From Flaccisagitta enflata (taxonomy: Eukaryota > Chaetognatha > Sagittoidea > Aphragmophora): a stretch of DNA of 64,000 nucleotides. Shown in pieces: positions 37,836-51,050 of this stretch. The position numbers and the translations under genes were made by a program. The DNA is taken from contig OZ231128.1 of the NCBI GenBank assembly GCA_965153355.1, positions 45,570,001-45,634,000 of the forward strand, read 5' to 3'. Within the stretch, counting starts at the first letter, position 1, and each line of letters begins with the position of its first letter. The notes beneath the pieces are model-generated. The model worked only from the letters and a program-made list of their open reading frames with translations, ran no database searches and had not been told where the DNA came from.

Positions 37836-38561
37836 AACCGGATGTCCGTTTTATTCGTTTGTTCCGTTGGACTAGGAAGTTTTCTTTTCTTCTTTCTGAT
37901 TTTTGTTGCTGTTACCATTTGCTAAAAGACCATAAAAGAAATGGATTTCAAACAACAATGTACCAAAGAGAGAATCACGCTTGGAGAATCACAAGGAGGG
38001 ATACTCTGCCAATACAAGTCGCGGATGATGAGGTTGGAACTGAAAGGCGCGTTTTTACACATTTTCAACTTAGGCGTTATGGACCAACGGATGGACAGAA
38101 ACATTGAAAGAGTCGGCCTAGCCTGCGTCCTAAAAGAAATGATGAAAAGATAAGAAAGGAAAAGGGAGAAAAGAAGGGTGCGAGCAAAGGAAATTGAGAG
38201 ATTGCCAGAGGGTAACAAACTTGTGTGTGTGGGAAAATGATTTGAGATTGAAAACCTCAAAATAATCTAGAACATTATACGTTTTACCTCTTTTAGTACG
38301 CATGAGCATGTCTCAATTATGAGTTTTACCTCTTTTAGTACGCATGAGCAAGTCTCAATTGTACAGGACAGTCGTCAATACAAAGCAGAGACAAGAAGAT
38401 GAGTAGACGCAGGATCTGATCTCAAACAAGATAAAGGGGGGGGGTCAACGCGAGGTCGATATCGCTTACGACTTACATTTGGGCATGAGACCAATATTTT
38501 TTGCAACTACACGAGAGAGCAGTCTCCAAGTTCAGACACATCTCCAATATTCTTGAGCGGA

Positions 38562-38565
<4 letters not shown>

Positions 38566-38608
<43 letters not shown>
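38566..38608. repeat. (GA)n microsatellite
   Basis: Pure dinucleotide run immediately 5' of an F1 element. Confidence 0.95.
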
Positions 38609-38609
<1 letters not shown>

Positions 38610-38631
38610 CCTCTTCTTTTCTCTTCTTCTC

Positions 38632-39283
38632 TTTGGGCAGCGGCCCAAAGGGCCGATGTCCTGTAGAACACAGGGTGAACCATTACCCGTCTGACACCCG
38701 TCCCCCTCTGAGGCTTCAAGCCTTTCAGGCCTCAAATCTGGCCTCTCAGGCCTCAAATCTGGCCTCTCAGGGCCTCAAATCCAGCCTCTCAAGCCTCAAA
38801 TCCAGCCTCTCAGGCCTCAAATACATCCTCTCAGGCCTCAAATACATCCTCTCAGGCCTCAAATCCAGCCTCCCCAAAGGGCCGATGTCCTGTAGGACAC
38901 AGGGGTGAACCATTATATCCGTCTGACATTACGTCCCCCCCCTCCGAAGCTTCTCAAGCCTCAAATCTGGCCTCTCAGGCCTCAAATCTGGCCTCTCGGG
39001 CCTCAAATCCAGCCTCTCAGGCCTCAAATCCTGCCTCTCAGGCCTCAAATCCAGCCTTTCAGGCCTCAAATACATCCTCTCAGGCCTCAAATATAGCCTC
39101 TCGGGCCTCAAATATAGCCTGTCGGGCCTCAAATCCAGCCTCTTGGGCCTCGAATCCAGCCTCTTGGGCCTCAAATCCAGCCTCTCAGACCTCAAATTCT
39201 CATCGAATAATATGTCAGACAGACGTAACGGTTCACCCTGTGTCCTACAGGACATCGGCCCTTTGGGGCCGCTGCCCTGCTCT
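38632..39283. mobile_element. F1 elements, tandem pair
   Basis: Two F1 units in the same orientation share one right end. There are left ends at 38632 (GGGCAGCGGCCCAAAGGGCC) and 38870 (CCCCAAAGGGCCGATGTCCT) with CTCTCAGGCCTCAAATCCAG arrays after each, and a single closing end, GGACATCGGCCCTTTGGGGC, at 39250-39283. The array is on one strand only. Confidence 0.83.
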
Positions 39284-39365
39284 CACTCCACTTCTTCAGC
39301 TAATCACTCCAAGCAGGGCATCGGGTACCGCTGACCATGTGCGATCCTTGGATGACTTGTTCTTT

Positions 39366-39773
39366 TTGGGCAGCGGCCTTGGAGTGGCAGATGACCTTTG
39401 ATTCCACACAGGACGATTTTCTCCGGTTTCCAGTTTCCGCTTTCCGGTTTCCATTTTCTGTCCCCCCATTGGCCTTGAATCAGGCCTCTCAGATCTCAAA
39501 TCAGACCCAAAATCAAGCCCTCAGACCCCAATTCAGGCCTCTCAGACTCCAACTCAAGCCTCTCAGACCCCAATTCAAGCCTCTCAGACCCCAATTCAAG
39601 CCTCTCAGACCCCAATTTAAGCCTTTCAGAATCAACTGAGGTCTCTCAGACCCTGAATCAGAAACCTCAAGCCTCCCAGGCCTAAAATCAGGCCTTTCAG
39701 GCCCCAAATTAAGCCTCTTAAAAATCGCCCTGTGTGAAACCAAAGGTCATCTGCCCCTCCGGAGCCGCTGCCC
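39366..39773. mobile_element. F1 element
   Basis: GGGCAGCGGCCTTGGAGTGG at the left and CCGGAGCCGCTGCCC at the right, with TTTGATTCCACACAGG/CCCTGTGTGAAACCAAAGG sub-ends. The core is of CCCCAATTCAAGCCTCTCAG units. Confidence 0.82.
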
Positions 39774-39844
39774 CTCTCACCCTCACATCCCTACATAAAC
39801 TAAGGGGCCCCGGGTACCGCTGACCATGTAACGCTTTTGCGACT

Positions 39845-40140
39845 ATTTCTTCTTCTTTTTCTTTTTCTTTTTCTTTTTCTTTTTCTTTTTCTTTTTCTTT
39901 TTCTTTTTCTTTTTCTATTTCTCTTTCTCTTTCTCTTTCTCTTTCTTTTTCTTTTTCTTTTCCTTTTTGTTTTTCTTCTTTTTCGTTTTCTTTTTCTTTT
40001 TCTTTTTCTTTTTCTTTTTCTTTTTCTTTTTCTTTTTCTTTTTCTTTTTCTTTTTCTTTTTCTTTTCTTTTCTTTTTCTTTTTCTTTTTCTTTTTCTTTT
40101 TCTTTTTTTTTCTTTTTCTTTTTCTTTTTCTTTTTCTTCT
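39845..40140. repeat. (TTTTTC)n / (TTTCTC)n array
   Basis: Hexamer-like pyrimidine array of about 300 bp. The 259-codon Lys/Glu frame on the minus strand is spurious. Confidence 0.97.
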
Positions 40141-40859
40141 AATTCTTCTTTTCTCTTTGTTTTTCGTTGCTCTTTCTCGCGTTGTCTTTTTTTCTTGTTG
40201 TCGTTCTATCGATAACCAATCACAGGCGCGCATTTCCGGTTCAGAGCTCTCCCTATTTCCTGAGACATTCATAGAACCAAGTTGGATGTAAATGGGTTCA
40301 AGCTCAGTTGCAGTGCCAACTAAATGCGTCTTTCTTTTTTTTGGGGGGGGGAGGAAATGGAATTTGTGGCAAATCTTCGGTGATGAAGGTTTTGTCTCTA
40401 ACTGTTGTTGTTTTTGAAATGGCTTGATAGAGTAAACCGCCATTTCCCAAGAATTATATCGCATGAAATCTCTCAAAAGATTCTGATATTTCGTCAAGTT
40501 GTTTTTTGTTCTGTTTTAAATTTTCTTCCATTCATTTTTGGGCGGTAGCGTCTGATATATAACAATGATACTAATAAACTTGTGGCCACAATGGTCTATT
40601 CCAAGCACTGATTTGCTGCAAAATTGATTGAAATATAACCATTTTCTGGCCTCTTATCAGATTTCAGAACAATGATATCAGGATTTATAGTTCTTTTTTC
40701 ATGTGACCTAAACCCTGGTATAGTTTGACCGCAGATGTATTTGTTGTTCTCGATGCCCCTGCCTTTGCCCCTATCCTTGCCCCTGCGTTTCATCCCGAAG
40801 AGATCCTTTCATACCGTTCAATGGGTTGGGGAAGCGTTGACCAATCTTGCCATAATTCG

Positions 40860-42135
40860 GTTCTGTTGCCACGTATCTGTTCTATGGCTGAGATTCTGCT
40901 TTGTCGCCACACTTCTGTTATATGGCCACGCCTCTGCTTTGTTGCCACGCTTCTTTTGTATGGCCACGCTTTGGCTTTATTGCCACGCTTTGGCTTTATT
41001 GCCACATACCTGTTCTAAGGCTGAGCTTCTGCTTTGTCACCACGCTTCTATTGTATGGCCACGCTTCTGCTTTTTTGCTATGCTTCTGGTGTATGGCCAT
41101 GCTTCTGCTTTGTTGCCACGCTCCAGCTTTGTTGCCACGCATCTGTTCTGTGGCTGAGCTTTTGCTTTGTCACCACGCTTCTATTGTATGGCCACGCTTC
41201 GGCTTTGTTGCCACACGTTGGCTTTGTTGCCACATATCTGTTCTATGGCTGAGCTTCTGCTTTTTAGCCATGCTTCCCTTGTATGGTCACGCTTCTGTTG
41301 TATGGCCACGCTTCGGCTTTGTTGCCACGCTTCAGCTTTGTTGCCAAGCTTCGACTTTGTTGCCACCCTCCGGCTTCGTTGCAACGTATCTGTTCTATGG
41401 CTGAGCTTCTGCTTTGTCGCCATGCTTCTGTTGTATGGCCACGCTTCTGCTTTGTTGCCAGGCTTCGGTTTTGCTGCCACGTATCTGTTCTATGGCTGAG
41501 CTTCTGCTTTGTCGCCACACTTCTGTTATATGGCCACGCCTCTGCATTGTTGCCACGCTTCAGCTTTGTTGCCACGCTTTGGCTTTGTTGCCACGCTCTG
41601 GCTTCGTTGCAGTGTATCTGTTCTATGGCTGAGCTTCTGCGTTGTCGCTACTCTTCTGTTGTGTTGCTTCAGTTTTATTGCATGCCACATTTTTTTTCAG
41701 TTGCCACGCTTCTGTTGTGTTGCCACGCTTCTGTTGTGTTGCCACACTTCTGTTGTGTTGCCACGCTTCTGTTGTGTTGCCACGCTTCTGTTGTGCTGCC
41801 ATGCTTCTTTTCTATTGCCACACTTCTGTTGTGTCGCCACGCTTCTGTTGTGTTGCCGCGCTTCTGTTGTGTTGCCACGCTTCTGTTGTGTCACCACGCT
41901 TCTGTTGTATTGCCAGGCTTCTATTGTGTTGCCACGCTTCTGTTGTGTTGCCACGCCTCTGTTGTGTTGCCACACTTCTGTTGTGTTACCACGCTTCTGT
42001 TGTGTTGCCACGCTTCTGTTGTGCTGCCATGCTTCTTTTCTATTGCCACACTTCTGTTGTGTCGCCACGCTTCTGTTGTGTTGCCAGGCTTCTATTGTGT
42101 TGCCACGCTTCAGTTGTGTTGCCGTGCTTCTCCCA
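40860..42135. repeat. 19-bp minisatellite with higher-order structure
   Basis: About 65 units of TTGCCACGCTTCTGTTGTG type. The left half (40860-41640) also has a higher-order period of about 120 bp marked by TCTGTTCTATGGCTGAGCTT. The right half is a plain array. The 19-bp period has no stop in several frames, which explains the 286-codon and 259-codon frames of Cys/His/Leu/Ala. Confidence 0.96.
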
Positions 42136-42271
42136 ATTTTTAGGCCATCGTTGGAGAAGATCTTGAAATGGGCGGGTAAAAATTGGCTGTCAGCCTCTGG
42201 AGTATTTTCGTGGGGGAGAGTCTTTTTTTTTATTTTACTTTGTCACTTTAGGTTGATATTGCTCGCAGCTG

Positions 42272-42538
42272 TTAGGGGGCGTTTCTAGTCAGAGACAATC
42301 GCGTTTTTAACGGGCCACTCGGTCGCTTGCTATATTCGTTCGCTCGCACCGCTCACTCAGTCCACAGCGCTTCACTTTGCTAAGCTCACTTTTCTCGCTC
42401 GCTCCGTTCACAGGCTCGCTCACTCACTTCGCTCAATTCCTTGTGGCACAGTTGCAATTCATTTGGGTTCACGCTGTGAACGCGTTTGACGGAATGAACG
42501 CGTTTTTGGTCGTCACTAGAAACACGCCCTCAGTTGAT
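42272..42538 (+). mobile_element. F3 element, copy 3
   Basis: From TAGGGGGCGTTTCTAGTCAG to GTCACTAGAAACACGCCCTC, with GCTCGCTCACTCACTTCGCT units within. It is a good reference copy with matching inverted ends. Confidence 0.87.
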
Positions 42539-42990
42539 ATCGCACGCAGCGGTTCACGATAAACTTGAACAAGATTGTTTCATGCAATTTGCAACTAGCT
42601 ACTCTCCTATTTATATTCTCATGAAATTTTACCTGGCTTATACCTATCATTGATATTCGTCTCATAACACTACAACTACCTTTAGTTGCTGTTAGCTCTC
42701 ACTGATTTACGCATAAAACTACAAGATAATGTTCATGATTCTATTCTTTCTTTTCCCGTGCGCTTTTGATTGGCCAGTGTAAAGATTGTCTTGATGCATT
42801 GACGCTCCCCTCCCCATTTTCTCCGATCCCTTAATTCAAATCGATCAACCCTCTCTCCTCTGAACCCAATCACCTTACTTCTTCAAGCACATTACTCCAA
42901 ACCACTTCCGCTTACACGCCCTTTAAAAACCGTCTACTCCAATCACCAAACCTATTTCCCTCTTTAACCCCGTCTTATTTTGCAGAGGAA
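42539..42990. other. non-coding intron sequence
   Basis: No exon or repeat family was recognised. A short CTT-rich tract follows at 42995-43085. Confidence 0.5.
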
Positions 42991-43329
42991 CCATCCTCTT
43001 CTTATTCTTCTTCTTCTTCTTCTTCTCCTTCTTCTTCTTTATCATCTTCTTCATCCTCTTCTTTTTCTTCTTCTTCTCTTTCTTTCCATTGGCCTCTGCA
43101 ACTCATTCCTTGGATGTCGCCCAACAATTGATCCTCTTTTTACCCAGCATGAAGCTTTGTAACTGAAAAAAGACGACGGATGAGCAGGACCAATAGTAGT
43201 GCTTGGTGAAGAAGAGTAACAAATAAGGAGAAGCAGAAGGAGAAGGAGAAAGAGGAGAAATAGTCGCAAAAGTGTCAGATGGTCAGCGGTACCCATTACC
43301 CCTAAGTTAGTGAATGTTAGACGTGAAGG

Positions 43330-43925
43330 TGAGAGGGGGAAGCGGCCCCGAAGAAGCCAATGGCCTATGCTTGGCTAGAATTTGAGTGTGGCGGTGTGAA
43401 TTTGGCCCCAAGGAAGGGATTGGATCCATGAGCACATGAGATTGGAATTGGACCATGATGCTAGGGTTGGAGCCTTGGAGCTGGGGTTGGAGTCTTAAGG
43501 CTGGGGTTGGAGCCCCAAAGCTGGTAAAAGAGTCTCAGGGCTGGGATTGGAGCCTCGAAGCTGGGATTGGAATCTCAAGGCTGGGATTGGAGCCTCAAGG
43601 CTGGGATTGGAGCCACGAGGCTGGGATTGGAGCCTCAAGTCTGGGATTGGAGCCTCGAGGCTGGGATTTGAGCCTTGAGGCCCGAAATTGGAGCCTGGAG
43701 GCTGGCATTAGAGCCTTGATGCTGGGATTGGAGCCATGAAACTGGGAATGGAGCCTTAAGGCTTGGGTATGAGGCCTAGGACTGGGATTTGAGCTGGAGG
43801 TTGAAATTTAGGCTTTGAAGTGGGGGGGGGGGACGGAGATGAAGAAGGAGGAGGAGAAGGAGAAGGAGAAAGTTTCCCATATGTGTGAAAGCATAGGTCA
43901 TCGCCCCTTCAGGGCCGCTGCCCAA
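43330..43925. mobile_element. F1 element, one-orientation core
   Basis: The left end is decayed (GGGGGAAGCGGCCCCGAAG). The core has about 18 units of GGGATTGGAGCCTCAAGGCT. The right end has CATATGTGTGAAAGCATAGG and TCAGGGCCGCTGCCC. Confidence 0.78.
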
Positions 43926-43927
43926 AA

Positions 43928-44220
43928 AGAGGAAGAAGAAGAAGAAGAAGAAGAAAAAGAAAAAGAAAAAGAAAAAGAAAAAGAAAAAGAAAAAGAAAAA
44001 GAAGAAGAAGAGGAAAAAGAAGAAAAAATGAATGAATGAATGAATGAATCATTGAATGAATCAATGAATGAATCAATGAATAAATGAATGAATGAATGAA
44101 TGAATGAAGTGAATGAAGTGAATGAGTGAATGAATGAATGAATGAATGAATGAATGAATGAATGAATGAATGAATGAATGAATGAATGAATGAATGAATG
44201 AATGAATGAATGAATGATTG
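43928..44220. repeat. (GAA)n/(GAAAAA)n then (GAAT)n microsatellite
   Basis: The GAA and GAAAAA tract runs to about 44025, then GAAT units with a few GAAGTG interruptions. Confidence 0.96.
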
Positions 44221-44499
44221 GGGGTCATGAATGCGTGGAATCGACGTTTTTTTTTCGTATTTGAACGTTAAATCTTTCAACGTTGTTTGCGGTTTACAAT
44301 TTAGATCATTGGCATTCAAACCACGCGCCAAGAATTTTTACGGCTTTTCTTTTCTTTCCTTTTCCTTGCATTCGATGTTTCCTTTCTTTTTTCCTTCTTT
44401 TTTTATTTGTTTTTCTTTCTGCGCTTGAGGTCTTTACGGATGGGAAGAAAAGGGGAGGGGATGGGGATAGCGGATGAGTCAAAGGTGGCTAATGAGGTA

Positions 44500-44760
44500 T
44501 TGAGTATCCACTCTTCCAATAATTCCTTACGCTTTAAAAAACGAAAGTGAAGCCTTGATGAGAATCAGCCGTCTTTAGATCACCTTGCTTCATCAATCCT
44601 TTGACCATCCAATGCATAACTGTCAAGTATTCGATACTCGATATTCGATATTTGATACTCGATATTCGAAGGTGGCAGACGTGGCAAAAGAAATCGTGAA
44701 TGAGGGGGTGAGAGTGAAGGTGAAGCTTTGCGTACGCGCGATAGTATGACAGAGGAAAAG

Positions 44761-44798
<38 letters not shown>

Positions 44799-45920
44799 CG
44801 CGTTTATGAGCTTGTGTGTGTCTACATTTTAGTTTCAATGCTCCTTGACAAAACTTTGGAAAGTCGGACACATCAGTTCGTCAAGATGCCAAAACCGAAA
44901 ATCAGAAAAAAACGATTGGCATTAGAAGCGGAACTTGATAGAATGAGATAATTTCGGACGCGTAGAAGAGGCTGCAGACGGATGCACAAACGCACAGACG
45001 CGTTTAAGAAGTTTTCAAAAAGATTTGTTGGTGGGAATTGGTACACAGTCTGAATTTTTTGTTGAGATTCCAAGAGAAGCCAGCTTACAAAATCCTACCA
45101 CGCCCCCTATTTGGTTGTCATTGTCATTGTCATCTAGTCGATGCAGTAAGATTTAACAGAACGTACACTATTCAAGAAACGTTTCAGCGAGTTGAAAGCC
45201 AGAAAGCAAAAAATCAAAAACAATGAAAAAGAAAGGAATAAAATTACGTGTGAGAAAAAGAGGAGGGAAAGCCGATAGGCAAAATGCAGCCTACCATCTT
45301 TGAGGGATAGTAAAAACCTGGAGGGGAAATTCGAAGCCATTAAGAAAGCTACCAGACCGTCGCCAGACAGCGACACATTGGGGGCGAATTTGGTGGCCAG
45401 AGGTGCCTTTGGTAATATAGCCGTTTCCAGGATATGAAATAAAGGAACGATTTCACGCGCAACTCAGATACTATTTCGAAATACATTTATGCATAGCTGA
45501 AACTTCAGAACACTCGTTGAACCTCATACTGTCTTTGCTTTATCCAAATAAGATTTTTTTTTTCAAAATCAATTTCTTTTTATTCAACCAAGAAAAAATT
45601 GTCACGCCTCAGGATAAAAACTAGAGATTCTTTTGGATAGCTAATTCAGGCAAACATTTTTAGTATTCTTAAGCCAGAACCAAAAATAAAGAAAAATAAA
45701 TAAAGCAACTATAAGAGTGAGGTTCATTATCTGAGATGTTTAGTAATTCAATGATGTTTATCACACATACATTAATAGATTTTAATGAATCGAGAAATGA
45801 ATTTCTTAGATTAAACCTGCTCTTGTTCCTCACTCATATCATTGCTTTATTGACCAAACACCGAAAAAAATGTTGTTTGAAATGTATATGCTTAGCTTAA
45901 GCTCCTAACTAAAGTATAGA
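44500..45920. other. intron sequence without recognised feature
   Basis: Contains a short (GA)n at 44765-44795 and a palindromic-looking GATACTCGATATTCGATATT tract at 44630-44670. Frames of 60-80 codons here are not convincing. Confidence 0.45.
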
Positions 45921-46041
45921 GTTTTTATGAACAGGCTGAAAATATTTTACCAATTGTGCGAACCAACATTCAGACAAAAGTGGAAAGGTGAAAGAAATGG
46001 CTGGGCTGGCAAAAAGAAACAACAACGCCCATCCAATGCAA

Positions 46042-46215
<174 letters not shown>

Positions 46216-46338
46216 GGTGAGAAAAGACATCGTGAACTATTTCGTATTTTGTTTCCTCACCTTGTTATCTCGGTCATGTGCATATGCATTGGCTTTGGGT
46301 CCGGCTGGGGATACAAACAAGAGAAAAGAGGACAGACA

Positions 46339-46373
<35 letters not shown>

Positions 46374-46495
46374 GAGACAGAGAGAGAAATAGAGAGTGAA
46401 ATGATTATAAACACAGCGTGAGACAGACATATCGGTTTTTCATCATTGATTTATTGATATATTGATTGATTCGCGTAGACATGAAAAATTGAGCG

Positions 46496-46529
<34 letters not shown>

Positions 46530-46724
46530 AAACAGAGAGGTAAAACAGAGAGAGAAACCGAAATTGCGAACGCAAAAAGGAGGTAGGAGGAAGGAGAAGA
46601 AAAGGAAAGATAGTAAAACGCTGGAAAAGAGGGTGATTTTTCATTTTAACGATTCCATCCATTTTCTTGATTTCAGTGGCAGTCCTAACTTACCACCTCT
46701 TCCTCCTTCTTTCTGTCTTTCCGT

Positions 46725-47092
46725 TTCTAAGGGTTTGTTTCTTGTGAGGATCAAAAACGCGTTTGTTCCCATTGCACGCGTTTACAGCATATTTAAGAAT
46801 TTCAATGGTCCCACGAGGGAGTGAGCGAAGTGAGTGAGTGAGCCCGTGAATGGAGCAAGCAAACGAAGCAGGCATAGCAAAGCGAGCATAGCAAAGCGAG
46901 CGTAGCGAAGTGAGCGTAGCAAAGTGAGCGTAGCAAAGTGAGCGTAGCAAAGTGAGCCTAGCGAAGTGAGCGTAGCGGAGTGAGCATAGCAAAGCGGAGC
47001 GCTGTGGAGTGAGTGGTGAAAGCGAACGAAACTAGCGAGCGACCAAGTGGCCAGTTCAAAACGCGATGTCTCTGACTAGAAACGTCCCCTTC
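46725..47092 (-). mobile_element. F3 element, copy 4, expanded array
   Basis: Right end CTGACTAGAAACGTCCCC; the left end is decayed. The array GCGTAGCAAAGTGAGC is expanded to about 10 units of 16-17 bp, the longest of the F3 copies. Confidence 0.8.
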
Positions 47093-47204
47093 CTCCTTCT
47101 TTCTGTCTATCCGTTTCCAGCTCTATCTGTCCGATTCTCGGTTCCTCTATGTAAATTCACATAATGTACGTCTCAGCCTACCTGTATTTCTGTCTGTCTG
47201 TCTT

Positions 47205-47383
<179 letters not shown>

Positions 47384-47717
47384 CTTTCTCTTTTCTATCC
47401 TTTGTTGCCAAGTACAGATTTAAAGCATTCTTCTGGGCTCTCTCTTCCCTCTGTTGTTAACCTGATTAGAAAAATCACTTCTCTGGTTTTTTGTCGCGTC
47501 TTTAAAAACCCTCAACATGAGGAGGACAATCTTCTTGCTGTCCTTCAGTGAGGAACACAGAAACAAGATGGAACGACGCTGTAAGAGACATTTGCAAACA
47601 AACAGCAAGACCTAAGAGAACTGATCGGCCGGTGTCTACAGAAACAAACACGAACGGATGAAAATATAGGAAAATAGAAATGGCGAGGCAGAATCATATA
47701 GATATAGATATAGATTA

Positions 47718-47983
47718 AGGGGATGTTTCTAGTCACAGACAATCATGTTTTTAATGGGCCACGTTTGTTTGTTCGTTCGCTCGCACTGCTCACTCCGCTC
47801 ACTCGCTCCGCAGCGCTCCGCTTTGCTATGCTTGCTTCACTTGCTTGCTCCATTCTTAGGCTCGCCCACTCACTTCGCTCACTCCCTCGTGGGACGGTTG
47901 AATTTATGAATATGTGTTCACGCTGAAAACGCGTTTCACAGGAACAAATGCGTTTTTCATCTTCACTAGAAACACACCCATAG
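47718..47983 (+). mobile_element. F3 element, copy 5
   Basis: From AGGGGATGTTTCTAGTCACA to CTTCACTAGAAACACACCC. The middle has GCTCACTCCGCTCACTCGCT units and GTGTTCACGCTGAAAACGCG. Confidence 0.84.
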
Positions 47984-48739
47984 TGGGGTTTATGCTCAAA
48001 CAGTCTAAACTGGAAGAGGGTATTCAAATATCTTTAATCATTTCACAAATTTGATATTTTATGTATTATTATAAGTTGTTCAATAGATGCTTTTGTCCCT
48101 TGATTTGTTGGTTACCATGGAAACCAATTTTTTTTTCATCAATCATAACCACTAAGATATCATACTTTGAACAAATATGCTGAAGGAACTTTCCCACAGC
48201 ATGTTCTGTTGAAAGAATATTGCTCGTTTAGCGGCTGTTAGGAAGCATAATTTAGCGGTTGCTAGGTAAGCATTCCATGAACCTTTTTAGTCACATGTTG
48301 ATTGCTGAGCGAATCTGTAAGAAGGTGTGTTCGTACGTAGGTAGAAGGGAAGAAAGGGAGGAAACACGAAATTATGGAATACCTACGCGAAACCGGTTGA
48401 AGCGATAATTTCAGGCGTGTATAAAGTTGAGTATTTCCCCCCCCCCCTGGGGAAAAAATCAAAAGCTTGAAAAAAAGAAAAAAGAAAAATTTTGAAGATG
48501 TAACACTTTTAAGTAGTACTAAAAAGTAAAATTTGATTGATACAACACAATGCAACTCTGTTTCAACCTATAGTATTCTGTTTTATTGCTCTGTAAGGAA
48601 GAAAATCATAGATTTTTGAACGCGACGCAATGGGTTGCGGGGAAGAAAATCAAAGGCAGGGGGGGGGGGAATAAAATCAAAAGCCACTCAATTATATACA
48701 GCCCTAGATGATTTTTAAACAGTACGATCCCTGTCCAGC

Positions 48740-48912
48740 CGCATCATAGACCCGCTCACCGCCCACCCGTATTCGTCCCGTGCCCATCTGCATTACTGCA
48801 TTACTGCCCTTGCCCGACCGTATTCGTCCCCTGCCCATCTGCATTACTGCATTACTGCCCTTGCCCACCCGCAAGCGAGTGCTCATTGGCCGTGAATCCG
48901 GCCTTGTTTCAT
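48740..48912 (+). mobile_element. F2 3' half with duplicated segment
   Basis: Ends CATTGGCCGTGAATCCGGCC and TTGTTTC. Before that, a segment with CGTATTCGTCCC and TGCCCATCTGCATTACTGCA is repeated twice. No clear 5' end is present. Confidence 0.65.
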
Positions 48913-49164
48913 TTTAATGAGCAGGCATTATTTAAGGTTTTCTCGTTGTCTAGTGCTCATTGTTCTTTCAGAATATTCTCCCTAATGGGAACTTAAATTA
49001 CTTTCATTAAAATAGTACTTAATATTTTTTTTTTCAAACCAGTTGGAGACAAACAACTCCACCCGATTTTACATAATTAGAAACCAAAAGACAATTCCTT
49101 TGGTATGCGATTAAGCGTGGGCTTTCACGTTTGAAATACACTGTACACTCAAGTGCTGATTTTG

Positions 49165-49274
<110 letters not shown>

Positions 49275-49280
49275 GTCTAG

Positions 49281-49444
49281 ACGCCGGTCGGTACAAATGC
49301 AGCAACATTCTGACTGCGACGTTGATGGTCGTGGGTTTGCCGTCTTGCATGCCGCCTCAGTCAGTTCTTCGAGAGGGTGAGAAGGCCAACTTTTACTGCC
49401 AAGTCGCTGCCTCCGTCGATGTCAATCCTCAACTCTCCTGGCAG
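49281..49444 (+). CDS. IgSF gene exon 3: end of Ig domain 1, start of domain 2
   Basis: Acceptor TCTCGTCTAG before 49281, donor TGGCAG/GTTTGT after 49444, phases 1/0, 164 nt. The joined codon gives Asp of DAGRYKC, the second Cys of domain 1. A G-strand (ATLMVVG) and a short linker with Cys follow. Then domain 2 begins with the pattern SVLREGEKANFYCQV, and the conserved Trp is in LSWQ right at the exon end. An exon boundary just after the Trp of an Ig domain is common in IgSF genes. Confidence 0.92.
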
Positions 49445-50260
49445 GTTTGTCGATGCTTCTTTTCAATGAAAAAAAAATCAAGAAAAAAAAATCAGATGAA
49501 AAATAACGTTAAAAAAAAAAGAGATTTGTTTTTGTCATACAACTAAAAGGCTCATCTGATTAACCGTACACGCAGTGTAAGAAGTTCTAAGGTTTTGTAA
49601 TGGAAATCGATGAGAAATAAGGACAAAGATAAATTTGAATCCGATAATAGCTTTTTTTACACTCCCTGCCTAACCGTATTCATATATGATTAACAGACGA
49701 AGGGGAGGGGGGAAGTTACTGCAAAGGAATAAGAAATTCACATGACGGAGAGACATATTGCGCATGTTTCGATTTCTGGTTGGATGGTTTGGAAACGCTT
49801 TTCAGTCTATTAACTGTTTGAACAATACCTCCATCCCTAAATCCTATTTTTTCTTCTATCTGAATATCAAAGCCAGTTCTTATCTTCTATTGTTCCTTTC
49901 CTCCACTCACCAGCACCAACCCTACTTGCAACTACTATCTCGGCGAAAAACTGTGCGGGGTTCTGCTTCTAAAGGAATTGAGCTCAGGACCCTAGATTGG
50001 TTACATTTGAAGAAGTTGAGACAACTCTTTAAAATGACACCAACCTGGGGTCTGAAGCTTTTTTTCATTTATTATCAGCACTCTTTCAAAGTTATTTAGA
50101 GTGGAATATTACTTTCGCCAATATGGTACCTCTTTTTCAAACTCCGGCATATTCTCAAGCCAGTAATTTGTCGCTCTGTCTGTTTGTGTATATATGTGAC
50201 CGCATGTTGTAAGCGCGTGTAATCTTGCAACTTTTCTCTTACATCTTAATCTTTCTCCAG

Positions 50261-50481
50261 TTGGGTGAGACTCGTGGCATCACGGGTCAAGCATCGACAT
50301 TGGGCAACCACAGCATCTCCAAGCTGCCTATCAACCCCAAGCCCTCGGATAACGGCAAGATTCTCCGGTGCAGCCTGTCTGTCCACGCCCATTGGAACTC
50401 TTCCATCTCTTATCCGTCGTGTGGCTACCAGAAACTCGTCGTTTATTTCACGCCCAAGATTCAATGTCAGGACGTGTTCAG
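50261..50481 (+). CDS. IgSF gene exon 4: end of Ig domain 2, start of domain 3
   Basis: Acceptor CTTTCTCCAG before 50261, donor TTCAG/GTAATT after 50481, phases 0/2, 221 nt. It continues domain 2: ISKLPINPKPSDNGKILRCS carries the second domain Cys (the usual D-x-G-x-Y-x-C appears as DNGKILRC). A sequon (NSS), an additional Cys (PSCGY) and the G-strand KLVVYFTPKI then lead to the next domain. The spacing of Cys and Trp is that of a C2-like domain. Confidence 0.9.
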
Positions 50482-51050
50482 GTAATTGCTCAACGTTTTA
50501 TCTCTTTAGATTCACTCGTTTGTTTCTTAAATGTGCTCGCCCAAGATCAAAGTTCCACCGCGAATCTTTTGTTGATGTAGCATGCATGCAAGAATAAATA
50601 TTAGTGGTTGTAATTTCACGACTTCCTACAACTTAGAAATCACAAAGTTTTCTTATGAAGTCTTCTTTAAAATGGAGCTTGGGTATTCCTTGAATAATTT
50701 GGATTCTCTCTTTTTAATGATAACCGTAACAATCATTGTGCAATAAGATAAAGTTTGACGAAAAATCGACATCAATCATAACGAAATCTTACTGAAACCA
50801 CTGGCTTCATGCAAGGGAGACCAGAAATCAAATATTACTTTTTTTGTGAACGTGTCTTGTTGCCCATGATAGACTCTAGTTAGAACTAAGAAGAGATGAA
50901 GAAAACTTCGTTTCCGACTCTCTTTTTTTTCTCGTGTTCTTTAATCTCATTATTTTCATTGCCAAAAAAAGACATTTGATTTCATTAATGGAGAAATCGA
51001 ACTATTTATTGCCGCGGTGATAGCGATGGCAATGATGGTGGAGGAAGTCT
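50482..51050. other. intron sequence, nothing recognised
   Basis: AT-rich, no repeat family. The same holds for 49445-50260 between exons 3 and 4, the shortest intron of the gene at 816 bp. Confidence 0.5.

Noticed and set aside
41283-42288. 286- and 259-codon Cys/His/Leu-rich frames
   Set aside because: A 19-bp period without stops keeps all phases open; residues follow the repeat and no domain is visible.
44873-45380. Lys/Arg-rich short frames on both strands
   Set aside because: Broken by stops every 40-60 codons, with no homologous motif seen; coding status cannot be supported.
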